This document shows, one piece after another, positions 28,372 to 39,667 of a DNA stretch of 64,000 nucleotides (within the stretch, counting starts at the first letter, position 1; every line of letters begins with the position of its first letter). The stretch is from Serratia rubidaea (lineage in GTDB: Bacteria; Pseudomonadota; Gammaproteobacteria; Enterobacterales; Enterobacteriaceae). The notes beneath the pieces are model-generated. The model was not told the DNA's origin and ran no database searches. It was given only the letters and a program-made list of their open reading frames with translations. The DNA lies in contig LR590463.1 of assembly GCA_901472405.1 (NCBI GenBank), forward strand, positions 1,302,001-1,366,000, written 5' to 3'. Both the position numbers and the translations under genes were made by a program.

Positions 28372-30108
28372 CACTGCTCCTCCCGGTCGTAGCCCTGCAC
28401 CAGTTCGATAAACGCCTGTTCCATCGACGGGTTAGGGTTTTGCTCGCTGGCGACCTGCTGCTTCAAATCATCCGGCGTGCCGGCGGCGATGATTTTGCCG
28501 CGGTAAACCAGCCCGATGCGATCGCAGTATTCCGCCTCGTCCATAAAGTGGGTGGTGACCATCACCGTAACGCCCTTGTCCACCATGCCGTTGATATGCA
28601 GCCAGAATTCGCGCCGCGTCAGCGGATCGACGCCGGAGGTGGGCTCGTCCAGAAACAGAATATCCGGCTCGTGCATCAGCGCGCAGGCCAGCGCCAGCCG
28701 CTGCTTGAAGCCGAGCGGCAGCGCGTCCGGCGCCTGGTTGATAATCGGCCCGAAGTTAAAGGCGGCGGACATTTCCGCCATTTTCTGCCGCTGTTTTTTT
28801 GCCGCTCAGGCCGTAGACGCCGGAGAAAAATTTGAGGTTCTGCGCCACCGTCAGGTTGCCGTACAGCGAAAACTTCTGCGCCATATAGCCCAGATGCTGA
28901 CGCGCCTTGCCGGAGCTGGTTTTCAGATCCATCCCCAGCACCAGCGCCTTGCCGTCGCTCGGCACCAGCAGCCCGCACATCATCTTGAAGGTGGTGGATT
29001 TGCCGGCGCCGTTGGGGCCGAGCAGGCCGAAAATCTCGCCGCGCTTCACCTGAAAATCCACGTGGTCGGTGGCGGCGAAGTCGCCGAACTTTTTCGTCAG
29101 GTTCTGCGCTTCAATCACGGTTTCCGCGCCGTCGCCGCTGACGGTCGGCATGATCGCCGCCAGCGCGGATTTGCTGTTCGGCCCGCCGCCGAGCAGATCG
29201 ATAAACGCATCCTCAAAGCGCGGCTCCGCCTCGCGCAGCTCGACGTCGGGAATCTGGAGATCCTGCAGCACCTGCTGATGATCGGCGTCCGGCTTCAGGA
29301 TCAGCCGCAGGTATTTGCCCTGGATCACGCCGTCGGTCACCGTCGGCAGACAGATCGCCTGCTGCAGCAGCGCGCGGTGGCTGCCGGACGGCGCCGCCAG
29401 CAGGATGCTGCGCCCCGCCATGCGCCGGGTCAGTTCCTGCGGCGCGCCGCTGAACAGCAGCTGGCCTTCATTCATCAGCAGCACTTCGCGGCACTGTTCG
29501 GCTTCGTCGAGGTAGGAGGTGCTCCACAGGATCAGCATGCCGTCGTTGGCCAGCTCGTGCACCATGCGCCACAGCTCGCGCCGCGAAATGGGGTCGACCC
29601 CGACGCCCGGCTCGTCCAGCAGCAGCACCTGCGGCTCGCCGATCAGCGTACAGGCCAGCCCCAGCTTCTGCTTCATCCCGCCGGACAGCTTGCCGGCCAG
29701 CCGGCCGGTGAAGCGGGTGAGATCGGTAAATTCCAGCAGGCGCTGGAAGGTGGCGCGACGCGCCTCGCCGGTGACGCCGCGCAGATCGGCATACAGCGTC
29801 AGGTTTTCCATGACGGTCAGATCTTCATACAGGCCGAACTTCTGCGGCATATAGCCCAGAATGGCGTGCAGCTTACGATCGTCGGCGATCGGATCCAGAC
29901 CGGCGACCCGCAGCGTGCCGGCGCTCGGCCGCAGCAGCCCGGCCAGCATGCGCAGCAGGGTGGTTTTCCCCGCGCCGTCCGGGCCGACCAGCCCGGTGAC
30001 CGCGCCGCTGCGCAGTTGGGTGGTCAGGCTGGCGACCGCCGGTTTCTCCAGATCGGGAAAGCGTTTCTCCAAGCCTTCAAGATCAATGGTGTGGCCCTGT
30101 TCCATCAT
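28371..30108 (-). CDS. ybhF: ABC exporter ATPase YbhF, double cassette (frameshifted)
   Basis: A protein of about 578 residues with two ATP-binding cassettes: [18 protein letters not shown] with [19 protein letters not shown], and [20 protein letters not shown] with [25 protein letters not shown] (the second signature is degenerate, as in E. coli YbhF). It energises YbhR-YbhS. A run of seven A at about 28794-28800 (six expected) shifts the frame after LSGKK. Two adjacent ATGs (30108 and 30105) are possible starts behind AGGGA. Confidence 0.93.
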
Positions 30109-30114
30109 TTTTCC

Positions 30115-31102
30115 CTAAGGTTGAGAAAAATGCAGGGTGACCGGCATGCCCTGGCGCAGCGCGTCATCCGGGTCGCTGACGATCACCCGCAGGCGATACA
30201 CCAGATCGGTGCGAAGATCGGTGGTCTCCACGCTTTTCGGCGTGAATTCGGCGGTCGGCGAGACAAAGCCCACCTTGCCGTGGTACGGCTTGCCGGGCCG
30301 GCTGTCGGTGTACAGCGTCATTTCGCTGCCCGGCACCGCCTTGCCCAGATCGGCTTCACTGACGTAGGCGCGCACCCAGACCGGCTGGGTCAGCGACAGG
30401 GTAAATACCGTGCTGCTGGCGCTCAGCATGGTGCCCGGCTCCACCGCGCGGGTCAGAATGGTGCCCGCCGACGGCGTGATGAGCCGGGTGTCCTGCTGGT
30501 CGAGCCTGGACTGGGCCAGCGCGGCGGTGGCCTGCGCCAGCGCCGCCTTGGCCTGTTCGATTTCCTGCGGGCGGTTGCCGCTGCGGTATTGCGACAGTTT
30601 ATCCCTTGCCGCCTGCAGATTGGCCTGCGCCTGGTTGCGGGCGGTGCGCGCGTCCTCCAGCGCATCGGCGGAGGTGGCCTTGTTCGCCCATAGTCCTTGC
30701 TGACGCTGTAAAAAGCTGTTGGCATAGTTGAAGGCCGCCAGCTTTTGCGCCACTTCGGAGCGCACCTGGGCGATCTCTTCATCGCGGTAGCCGGCCTGCA
30801 GCAGCGCCAGCTTGGCCTGCGCGCTGTCGACGTTGGCCTGCGCCTGCAGCAGGGCGTTCTGATACGGGCCGTCGTCGAGCTTGCCGAGCAGCTGGCCCGG
30901 TTTTGACGGTATCCCCTTCGTCAACCGTCAGCGAAGCCAGGCGGCCGCTGACGCGGAACCCCAGATTCACGGTGCGGATATCAACATTGCCGTAGAGGGT
31001 CAGCGGCTTTGCCTGTCGCTGTTCGTAATACCAGATACCGGCCGCCACGGCGGCGATCGCTATCGCCACGATCGCCACCAGACCAACGCGTTGCTTATTC
31101 AT
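30115..31102 (-). CDS. ybhG: HlyD-family periplasmic adaptor YbhG (frameshifted)
   Basis: The membrane-fusion protein of the YbhGFSR exporter, about 329 residues. An N-terminal membrane anchor ([20 protein letters not shown]), a biotinyl-lipoyl half ([27 protein letters not shown]), a long alpha-helical hairpin rich in Q, A and K (about 95-205) and the second half-domain ([23 protein letters not shown]) are in the usual order. One extra A near 30905 breaks the frame at [19 protein letters not shown]. Confidence 0.9.
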
Positions 31103-31114
31103 ATCTCTCCCTGC

Positions 31115-31821
31115 CTATAACGGTAAGACGTCGGGGCCGCCGCCGTAACGCTGGCGCAGGCCGTTAACCAGTAAATCAATATGTTCCGCCAGTACGGCGG
31201 CGACCTGCTTGGCCTCTTGTGCGCCAATCTGTCGCCAGCCGGCCTGTCGGCGGATGGTTTCCCGCGCCACGCGGAACGACAGCACTTCGCCGAGCAGCGC
31301 ATGGGTGTGCAAAATCACCTTGGTGGAACCGTCCTCCAGGCCGGTATAGGCGGCCAGCAGCCGGCTCAGCTTGCCGTGCAGCGGCGCCACCACCTGCTGG
31401 TGAATCAGCGGGTAGGCGTCGGTGGGGAGAGCTGCTCGCGCGACATGATTTTGCTGAGGTTAAGCGTATGGGTCTGGGTCATCAGCTCGCTGAAGGCCAA
31501 CAGGCCGCGTTTCAGATGCTGCAGATACAGCTCGGGACGGCGCTGTTCGGCCGGCAGCAGCCACAGGCGGTCAATTTCGTCCGCCAGCGGCTGAAAGGTC
31601 TGCTGAATAAAGTCGGCAATCCACTGGGCAACCGCCAGGTACAAGCCTTCTTTGGAATTAAAGTAGTAGGTGATGGCGGCGATATTCTGCCCGGCGCGCT
31701 GGGCGATGACGCGGGTGGTGGCGCCTTCCAGGCCGTATTCGCCGAAGACTTCGACCGCCGCGGCAATCAGCTGTTGCCGCGCCTGCTCGCCGCGCGGGTG
31801 ATGATTTCCTGCAGAAGGCAT
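31115..31821 (-). CDS. cecR: TetR-family repressor CecR (YbiH; frameshifted)
   Basis: A TetR regulator of about 235 residues. The HTH ([35 protein letters not shown], about 34-68) matches E. coli CecR, which represses ybhGFSR and rhlE and responds to chloramphenicol and cefoperazone. The C-terminal half ([38 protein letters not shown]) is in another frame, with the break near 31405-31425. It is twelve bases upstream of ybhG in the same direction. A palindrome in the promoter (31838-31865) is the likely operator. Confidence 0.9.
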
Positions 31822-31837
31822 AGACGCGCTACTCGCA

Positions 31838-31865
31838 AAAGTTAATCAATCATTTGATTAACTTT
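31838..31865. promoter_or_regulatory. Probable CecR operator
   Basis: AAAGTTAATCAA and TTGATTAACTTT form a perfect 12+12 palindrome around TCAT, 17 bases upstream of the cecR start. It lies in the divergent cecR/rhlE region (31822-32150), so it could control both directions. The rest of that region holds no gene. Confidence 0.75.
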
Positions 31866-32150
31866 AGACCTGAGCAGACAAAATGCAAGCGGAAAGCGCA
31901 GCGGATTTTTTCGTGTTGAACCGCCATTTAGCGGCATAATGTGCGCTGCCTGGCGAAATTTACCTTTTCTTGTTCGACATCTGTTACAATCGCCGACCTG
32001 GTGCACTTGCAGTTTGTGCCAATCCCTCGTGGTATGCCGGGGATATGCGAGCGATAATGCCGCTGTCCCTATGCCCCGTCTGATCATCCTCCCGTGAAAC
32101 TGCACCGAACATTTGTTTAGGTTAGGGAGGAGCTGGAGCTTTTCTCTACT

Positions 32151-33518
32151 ATGTCATTTGAAACCCTCGGCTTGAATGCCGAAATCCTGCGTGCCGTTGA
32201 AGAACAGGGCTATCGCGAACCTACGCCGATTCAACGTCAGGCGATCCCGGTGGTGCTGGAAGGGCGCGACCTGATGGCCAGCGCCCAGACCGGCACCGGC
32301 AAAACCGCCGGCTTTACCCTGCCGGTATTGCAGCTGCTGAGCAGCAAACCGAGCCCGGTGAAAGGCCGCCGCCCAGTGCGCGCGCTGATCCTGACCCCGA
32401 CCCGTGAGCTGGCGGCGCAGATCGGCGAGAACGTCAGCGCCTACAGCCAGCACCTGCGCCTGCGTTCGCTGGTGGTGTTCGGCGGCGTCAGCATCAACCC
32501 GCAGATGATGAAACTGCGCGGCGGGGTGGATATTCTGATCGCCACCCCGGGCCGTCTGCTGGATCTGGAGCATCAGAACGCCGTCGATCTGTCCAACGTG
32601 GAAATCCTGGTGCTGGACGAAGCCGACCGCATGCTGGATATGGGCTTTATCCACGATATTCGCCGCGTGCTGGCCAAGCTGCCGGCGAAGCGTCAGAACC
32701 TGCTGTTCTCCGCCACCTTCTCCGACGATATCAAGGCGCTGGCCGGCAAACTGCTGCACAACCCGGCGTCGGTGGAAGTGGCGCGCCGCAATACCGCTTC
32801 CGAGCAGGTGACGCAGCACGTGCACTTTGTAGACAAGAAGCGTAAGCGGGAACTGCTGTCGCAGATGATCGGCGAAGGCGACTGGCGTCAGGTGCTGGTG
32901 TTTACCCGCACCAAACACGGCGCCAACCATCTGGCCGAACAGCTGAATAAAGACGGCATCACCGCCGCCGCGATCCACGGCAACAAAAGCCAGGGCGCGC
33001 GTACCCGGGCGCTGGCCGATTTTAAAGACGGCCGCATCCGCGTACTGGTGGCGACCGATATCGCGGCGCGTGGTCTGGATATCGACCAGCTGCCGCACGT
33101 GGTGAACTATGAACTGCCGAACGTGCCGGAAGACTACGTGCACCGTATCGGCCGTACCGGCCGGGCGGAACGCACCGGCGAAGCGATCTCGCTGGTATGT
33201 ATCGATGAACACAAGCTGCTGCGTGATATTGAACGCCTGCTGAAGCGCGAGATTCCGCGCATCGCCCTGCCGGGCTATGAGCCGGATCCGACCATCAAGG
33301 CTGAGCCGATCATCAATGGCCGCCAGCAGCGCGGCGGCCGTGGCAACGGCAACCCTGGGCGCGGCAACGGTAACGGCGGCGGCCAACGCGCGGCCAACGG
33401 CGGCGGCCAGCGTGACAACCGCGGCAACGGCGCCCAGCGCGCCCGTCCGCAGGGTGAAGGCAAACCGCGCAGCGGCGCGCCGGCCCGTCGTCCGCGTCGC
33501 AGCAGACCGGCGGAGTAA
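32151..33518 (+). CDS. rhlE: DEAD-box RNA helicase RhlE
   Basis: A 455-residue ATP-dependent RNA helicase that modulates ribosome assembly. Q motif and helicase motifs are in order: [25 protein letters not shown] (motif I), [40 protein letters not shown], and [13 protein letters not shown]. The C-terminal tail from about residue 385 is a low-complexity basic RGG-like region rich in Gly, Arg, Asn and Gln. The frame is intact. It is divergent from cecR, as in E. coli. Confidence 0.96.
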   Translation: MSFETLGLNAEILRAVEEQGYREPTPIQRQAIPVVLEGRDLMASAQTGTGKTAGFTLPVLQLLSSKPSPVKGRRPVRALILTPTRELAAQIGENVSAYSQHLRLRSLVVFGGVSINPQMMKLRGGVDILIATPGRLLDLEHQNAVDLSNVEILVLDEADRMLDMGFIHDIRRVLAKLPAKRQNLLFSATFSDDIKALAGKLLHNPASVEVARRNTASEQVTQHVHFVDKKRKRELLSQMIGEGDWRQVLVFTRTKHGANHLAEQLNKDGITAAAIHGNKSQGARTRALADFKDGRIRVLVATDIAARGLDIDQLPHVVNYELPNVPEDYVHRIGRTGRAERTGEAISLVCIDEHKLLRDIERLLKREIPRIALPGYEPDPTIKAEPIINGRQQRGGRGNGNPGRGNGNGGGQRAANGGGQRDNRGNGAQRARPQGEGKPRSGAPARRPRRSRPAE

Positions 33519-33538
33519 ACGCCCGCAGCATGCATCAG

Positions 33539-33563
33539 GCCGCCGTTTATCGGCGGCTTTTTT
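33539..33563 (+). terminator. Rho-independent terminator after rhlE
   Basis: GCCGCCG and CGGCGGC pair around TTTAT, followed by six T, about 20 bases after the rhlE stop. Confidence 0.88.
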
Positions 33564-33637
33564 GTGCCGGCCGCGTCTTGTCTGCGGCGGGCGGCGCTCG
33601 TATCATGGCTGGTCTTTTTTTGCAGGGTGGTTGAATA

Positions 33638-34584
33638 ATGCGCGTTTTACTGGCGCCGATGGAAGGCGTTCTCGACTCGTTGGTGCGTGAACTGCTGACC
33701 GAAGTGAACGATTACGATCTGTGCATCACCGAGTTTTTGCGCGTGGTTGACCAACTGCTGCCGGCCAAGTCGTTTTACCGTCTGTGCCCGGAACTGCGTC
33801 ACGCCAGCCGCACGCCCTCCGGCACGCGGGTGCGCATCCAGCTGCTGGGGCAGCATCCGCAGTGGCTGGCGGAAAACGCCGCCCGCGCGGTGGAGCTGGG
33901 TTCCTACGGCGTCGATCTCAACTGCGGCTGCCCGTCGAAAACCGTCAACGGCAGCGGCGGCGGCGCGACGCTGCTGAAAGACCGGAACTGATCTACCGGG
34001 GCGCTCAGGCAATGCGCGCCGCGGTGCCGGCCGAACTGCCGGTGACGGTGAAAGTGCGCCTGGGCTGGGATTCGCCGCAGCACAGCCTCGAGATCGCCGA
34101 TGCGGTGCAGCAGGCCGGCGCCAGTGAGCTGGTGGTGCATGGCCGCACCAAAGAGGACGGTTACAAAGCCGAACGCATCAACTGGCAGGCCATCGGCGAG
34201 ATCCGTCGCCGCCTGCGCATTCCGGTGATTGCCAACGGTGAAATCTGGGATTACGCCAGCGCCCGCCGCTGTATGGATATCACCGGCTGCGATGCGGTAA
34301 TGCTGGGGCGCGGCGCGCTGAACGTTCCCAACCTGAGCCGGGTGGTGAAATATAATGAGCCGCCGATGCCCTGGCCGCAGGTGGTGCGGCTGCTGCAAAA
34401 ATATGCGCATCTGGAAAAGCAGGGCGATACCGGCCTGTACCACGTGGCGCGCATCAAACAGTGGCTGGGCTACCTGCGTAAGGAGTACGCCGAGGCCGGC
34501 GATCTGTTTGCCCAGGTGCGGGCGTTGAAGAGCTCCGGCGAGATAGCGCAGGCGATTGCCGCCTGCGCGGCGGCTATAGACTAA
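33638..34584 (+). CDS. dusC: tRNA-dihydrouridine(16) synthase DusC (frameshifted)
   Basis: An FMN enzyme of about 315 residues that reduces uridine 16 in t[40 protein letters not shown] opens the protein, the catalytic cysteine lies in [19 protein letters not shown] (about 98-116), and VKVRLGWDS and [17 protein letters not shown] follow. One C seems missing near 33985 ([13 protein letters not shown] reads as KDRN-stop). It converges on the arylamine acetyltransferase gene with an 11-base overlap of the 3' ends. Confidence 0.93.
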
Positions 34585-35326
34585 TGGCGAAGTAACGCAG
34601 CAGCGCCGCACGTCGCTGCTGTTCATCGTGCAGCGTGCTTTCCGTGCGCCGATGGTCGGCGGTAATAATCAGTTTGTTGTCGCTCAGCGTAATCCGCCCG
34701 TCGGCGGTGGGGCGGGAGCAGACGAGCCGCTGGGTAAAGCCCGACTGTGGCGAATGGCTGTGGTAGTGGCACATGGCGTCGAACTCCTCGAAGGCGCGCG
34801 GCTGCAGCGTAAAGCGGTACAGCGTTTTGGCATGGGAGGTGCGATCGCCATTGCGCCGCTGCAGGTAGAAATAGTCGCCGTCCCGTTCCAGATAAAAGGT
34901 GCCGCTGGCCTGCGGCTGCGGCGTATCATCGAGGGTCAGCGGCGTCAGAAAGGCGTCGCCGAAGCCGACGTCCACCAGATAGGGCTGATCCAGCGTGACA
35001 ATCAGCGCCTGATGGTCATACGGCGGGCCGAAGCTGCCGTCACGGGCGCGCACTTCGCCGGAAACCGCCGCCACCGTAAAACCGAGCTGCTGCAGCAGTG
35101 CGGCGAACAGCCGGTTCAGCTCATAGCAGAAGCCGCCGCGCCGGCGGTTGACCACTTTGTCGAACAGCGCCTGCTCGCGCAGATCGATGCCCTCATGGTA
35201 AATAATACTCAGGTTTTCAAACGGCACCGCCAGCATATGGCGGTGGTGCAGACGTTGCAGCGTGTCCAGATCCACACGCGGCGTGGCGTCAAAGGCGATG
35301 TGTTGCAGGTAGCGTTGAATATCCAC
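34574..35326 (-). CDS. Arylamine N-acetyltransferase family protein
   Basis: An NAT-fold enzyme that transfers acetyl from acetyl-CoA to arylamines or hydrazines. The Cys-His-Asp triad is visible in [19 protein letters not shown] and [13 protein letters not shown]. By comparison with E. coli NhoA the natural start is the GTG at 35326 ([12 protein letters not shown] aligned with the HYFARINW region). The frame is open to an ATG at 35392, and neither has a clear ribosome binding site. The substrate is unknown. Confidence 0.82.
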   Translation of the reverse strand: MDIQRYLQHIAFDATPRVDLDTLQRLHHRHMLAVPFENLSIIYHEGIDLREQALFDKVVNRRRGGFCYELNRLFAALLQQLGFTVAAVSGEVRARDGSFGPPYDHQALIVTLDQPYLVDVGFGDAFLTPLTLDDTPQPQASGTFYLERDGDYFYLQRRNGDRTSHAKTLYRFTLQPRAFEEFDAMCHYHSHSPQSGFTQRLVCSRPTADGRITLSDNKLIITADHRRTESTLHDEQQRRAALLRYFAISL

Positions 35327-35434
35327 GGTTGCGCTCGCAGGAAAGTGGCCGATAGCCACAACATAGCGGGCTTTATGCGCTGTCGGAATCAATACGTGCG
35401 AAATGCCGCCCCGGCGGGGCGGCGGAGACGGCGA

Positions 35435-37300
35435 TTACCAGGACTTGTTGGGGTTGCGGGAAACAATATTGATCCGCTGGCACAGCAATTGACTGATATC
35501 CACCGAGGCCGGGCTGGCGGCGCTGCCGGCGAAGCCTTTCAGGGTGATCAGGATACGCGCATAGTTGGCGTAGCCCTCCGGCAGCGGCAGTGTTTCATCG
35601 GCTTCCACCGCGGTAATGCGATCCGCGGTCAGGGTAAGCGGTGCGCCGGCCATGAGCTTGCCGGGGCGGCCCCACTGACAGGTTTTCTCCTGAATGGTGA
35701 CGGCGCCGGCATCGCCCTGCAGCTCGTAGCGGCCCCAGTAGGTATTGATCGCGACGTCCAGTTGTTCGCCGACCCCCTGCAGGTTGTCCAGCGTGCAGCG
35801 CCACAGCACCAGATCGTCTTTGGCGATCGGCAAGTAAAGCGCAATCTGCTTCGCCTTGTCGCCTGCCGTTTTGGTGGTGGCGGTAATCACGCCGTTTTGC
35901 AGCGTCAATGCCAGATCCGAGCTTTCGGTCTGCGAGATGCGCGTGCCGCTGGCGGCGTACACATTGTTGAGACGCAGCGCGCCGGCCTCTTTCCAGGTCG
36001 GTTCCGGCAGGTGGTTCACTTCATCGCCGAGGTACATTATGCGCCACATATTAATATGCCCCGGCGCGCCGATGTTCTTCATCTCAATATGGCCATTCGA
36101 CCAGGCTTTCTTGATATCGGCATTGATCAGATCGAAGCCGTCGATATAGCACCTGCCGGTTTTTTTCTCCGATTTGTCAAAGAAGAAATAGTCGACATAT
36201 TGATAGGGCTGGCCGACAACGACCCGGCCATCTCCATCCTTTTTGGTGTCTTTCAGACTGGTTTTCACGCTGTGCCAGACGCTGTCCTTGATCTTCACTT
36301 TGGCGCCGTTGCTGCTGGTAAATACCGGGCGGTAGTTGCGCGAATACTCATTGCCCCCATTCAAAGTGGCAGTCTTTAAAGTTCAGCGTGCCGCCCCGCA
36401 GATCGAACAGGCCATCGTCTTTATTGGCCAACTGATCGGTTTCGTTATTAAAGCCGCTGTAATCAAAGGAGCAATCGCGGAAGAACAGGGTATGCACGCC
36501 CTGATAGTAGTTTTTACTGATGCCGAACAGGCACTTGTAGAACACGATTTTTTCGCCGGCGTTGCTGGCGCTCTGCGACCAGATCGGCCAGTTGCAGCTG
36601 GTGACCATAACGCTGTGCCAGCTTTGGATATAGGAGTTGTTGCCGAACACAATGCCCTTATGCAGGTTGCTGATCCAGACGTTCTGTACCAGCAACTGTG
36701 CGGCGGGCTTGCCATAAACATTTGGGGCGTCGGTATAGACGCACAGGCCGCTCAGTTTCTTTTCCGGGTCGCGGGTGCCGACGATGCGCAGATTATAAAT
36801 CGCCGCGCCCCCAGGCAGTAACGTACGCGTACGCACTCGATGTCGTCTTTATCCTCATCCAGAGTCGGGTTGCGGAAATCAAGGATGGTGCCCTTAAAGT
36901 CGATAGAGTTTTTCCACAGTTTTAAATTGGCGGTGGTTTTACAGACGCGCACGCCGCCCGGCCCGATCAGGGTAATGCCGGCCGGGGTGGTGGGAATTGG
37001 CACCGATCCCCATTCATCTTCTCTTACCTGCAGGAAATCATTGGCGCGGTTGATGGTTAACGCATAGTCGTCCGCATCACCTGGCTCATACCACCAGTCG
37101 ATATGGTAATCGCCGTTGTTGATATTGCGCTTCCAGCGACGCTTTTTGCCGTCGTGTAATACGGTGGCGCCGTTATCCGGGCTGGAGAGATCGTTATCGT
37201 CGCGGGTAAACAGGCCATGATGGTAGTGGTTTTCAATCATGACCGCCGTTTCATCACCGCTATAGGTCTGCAAATCTGCGTAGTCCGGCAGAGAAATCAT
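35435..37300 (-). CDS. Orphan beta-helix, phage-tailspike-like protein (frameshifted)
   Basis: About 621 residues. The N-terminus (PDYADLQTYSGDETAVMIE, LFTRDDNDLSSPDNGATVL, HDGKKRRWKR) resembles the start of pectate-lyase-fold phage tailspikes and capsule depolymerases. The middle has repeated short strands typical of a right-handed beta-helix (GITLIGPGGVRVCKTTANLKLWKNS, NVWISNLHKGIVFGNNSYIQSWHS, IVFYKCLFGISKNYYQGVHTLFFRDCSFDYSG), and the C-terminal 200 residues form a probable beta-sandwich. There is no signal peptide. GAGGAAA five bases ahead supports ATG 37300. Frame breaks lie near 36815 and 36350. No phage structural, lysis or integrase gene is nearby, and composition is close to the chromosome. 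A polysaccharide-binding or -degrading role is inference; the catalytic residues are not identified. Confidence 0.7.
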
Positions 37301-37491
37301 AGGTATTTCCTCGCTTGTTGAACGCCGCACTGGGCGTGTTGACATCATTAACTGCGCTAGCCCGCCGGAAATGGCCGGGGCAGGTCAAATTACGCCAACG
37401 GGCGGCAGGAAATAAGCGAGGGGAGTTGTGTGGCGGCTCAGCGCGCGGGAAGGGAACAACGGGGACGAATGTCGCCCCCGGGAGATAAGCG

Positions 37492-38955
37492 TTATTTCAG
37501 GGATTGCTGTTCATGAGCCTGCTGCTCCAGCCGCACCTCTGCGGCGCGCTTGCGCAGGCCGAACCAGCCGAGCAGCAGCAGGATGGCCAGCACCGGAATG
37601 GTGGCGACGGTCCAGGTGCCGTTCGGGTAGTCGAAGGCCATCATCACCACTACCACCGCTAAAAACAGCAGCGTCAGCCAGGAGGTGAACGGCGCGCCGG
37701 CATTTTGAAGCTGACCGGTTTGGCCTTGCCTTCTTTGATCGCGACGCGCAGGCGCATCTGGCAGACGATGATAAACACCCAGGAGCAAATAATGCCCAGA
37801 GAAGCGATGTTCAGCACGATTTCAAATACCCGCGACGGCACCAGATAGTTGAGGATGACGCCGAGCACGTAAATGCCGCAGGTCACCAGAATGCCGGCGT
37901 ACGGCACCTGCTGGCTGCTCATTTTGGCCATAAACTTCGGCGCAGAGCCGCCCATCGACAGCGAACGCAGAATGCGGCCGGTGGAGTACAGGCCGGAGTT
38001 CAGGCTCGACAGCGCGGCGGTCAGCACCACGATATTCATGATGGTGCCGACGTAGGGCACGCCGAGCTTGCTGAAGAAGGTGACGAACGGGCTTTGGCCG
38101 GCTGATAGGCGTTCCACGGCAACAGCAGCACCAGCAGCACCACGGAGCCGACATAGAACAGGGCGATACGCCAGATCACGCTGTTTATCGCCTTCGGCAG
38201 CATTTTTTCCGGGTCTTTGCATTCGCCGGCGGCGGTGCCGATCAGCTCAATGCCGGCGAAGGCGAAGATTACCCCCTGCACCAGCACCAGCGCCGGCAGC
38301 AGGCCGTGCGGGAACAGCCCGCCGTTATCGGATATCAGGTGCAGGCCGGTGGTGTTGCCGTCGACCGGCTTGTCCAGGCCGAGGAACACCACGCCGACGA
38401 TCAGGAACAGCGCAATGGCCGCCACCTTGATCAGTGCAAACCAGAATTCCATTTCGCGAACCATTTCACGCCGATCATATTCATGGTGGCGACGATGCCC
38501 AGCGCGCCGAGGGCGAACAGCCACTGCGGCACGTCGGCGAAGGTGCCCCAGTAGTGCATATACAGCGCGACGGCGGTGATATCGACGATGCCGGTCATCG
38601 CCCAGTTGAGGAAATACATCCAGCCGGCGACGTAAGAGGCTTTTTCGCCGAGGAACTCACGCGCATAGGAGACGAAACTGCCGCTGGAGGGGCGGTGCAG
38701 TACCAGCTCGCCCAGCGCGCGCAGGATAAAGAATGAAAAGATGCCGCACGTCAGATACACCAGCGCCAGTGCCGGGCCGGCCAGCTCAAGGCGTCCGCCG
38801 GTGCCGAGGAATAGGCCGGTGCCGATGGAACCGCCGATGGCGATCATCTGGATTTGCCGGTTGCCCATGCTTTTGTGATAACCGGATTCATGGGAGTCCA
38901 ACCAACGTCTTCTGGCCGCGTGTTTATCATGCGCGGATTTTGTGTGTGATTTCAT
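37492..38955 (-). CDS. ansP: L-asparagine permease AnsP (frameshifted)
   Basis: An APC-family amino acid/proton symporter of about 487 residues with roughly twelve membrane helices. The N-terminus ([31 protein letters not shown]), [61 protein letters not shown] and [21 protein letters not shown] end match E. coli AnsP rather than GabP or ProY. Three frame changes are needed, near 38455, 38105 and 37705. AGGACGGAT lies upstream of ATG 38955. It is alone in its transcription unit. Confidence 0.88.
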
Positions 38956-39667
38956 TATCCGTCCTGTTTTCCTGTCTATTGTTGAGCCCGCTCAACAGCT
39001 AAGCAAACGATTGCGGTGGCAACCGTTATAAGAATGAAGTCATGGCATCACTCTCGTTGTTTATTCTTTGTGCACAAACCATTAAATAACGGCGAAGCAT
39101 GCTACCTTTTCTGCTTAAACGAGGCAAAAAATAAGAGCGTTAAATCGGTTATTAAGTGTGTTTGTTTTTTAATCTTTATTAAAAAGTTATTATTTATCAT
39201 GATGATAAATAACTCATCGGAGTATTAACAGAAAAAATAGAAGTGTGATTAGCTTCTCACTATTAGCCCGCAATATTAGCAGGGTAATATATTTCCCGCT
39301 TTCCGGGAGGCTGTAGAGAAATATATTTGTCCGACTTTTCCCGGCGTGGGGTGATAATGGTATGGCGCTATCGGTAAACCAGAACGGACTGCATACTCGC
39401 CGGAAAGCGCGGAACCCTGACGTCCGGCGGACAACATCGGCGGTTTTGCCACGTGACAGCGCGCGCACTCACCGCTTGGTAACCCTCCTCATAATTCGCA
39501 CTATCTGATAGTTCACCATTATTTTGTGTGAAAAATAGCATTAATCTATTGAATTTATACAAAATTACGGCACTGGTCAACAGGTCGGATCTCTCATACA
39601 ATGGTCGGGTAATCCCACACAGCAAAAAGATATTTATAACGATAAAATCGATCGTAGAGGACATATT
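38956..39667. other. AT-rich intergenic region with an inverted repeat
   Basis: About 700 bases between ansP and the ohrR-like gene are clearly AT-richer than the surroundings. None of the short open frames looks like a protein. AATATATTTC (39286-39295) and GAAATATATT (39318-39327) are an exact inverted repeat separated by 22 bases that itself contains CCCG...CGGG. It could be an operator or a hairpin. The part next to 39668 presumably holds the ohrR promoter; ATTGAATTTATACAAAAT near 39550 loosely resembles OhrR-type AT-rich operators but is not a convincing match. Confidence 0.45.

Noticed and set aside
35435..37300. A prophage around the tailspike-like protein
   Set aside because: No integrase, structural, lysis or attachment-site features are present in the neighbourhood.
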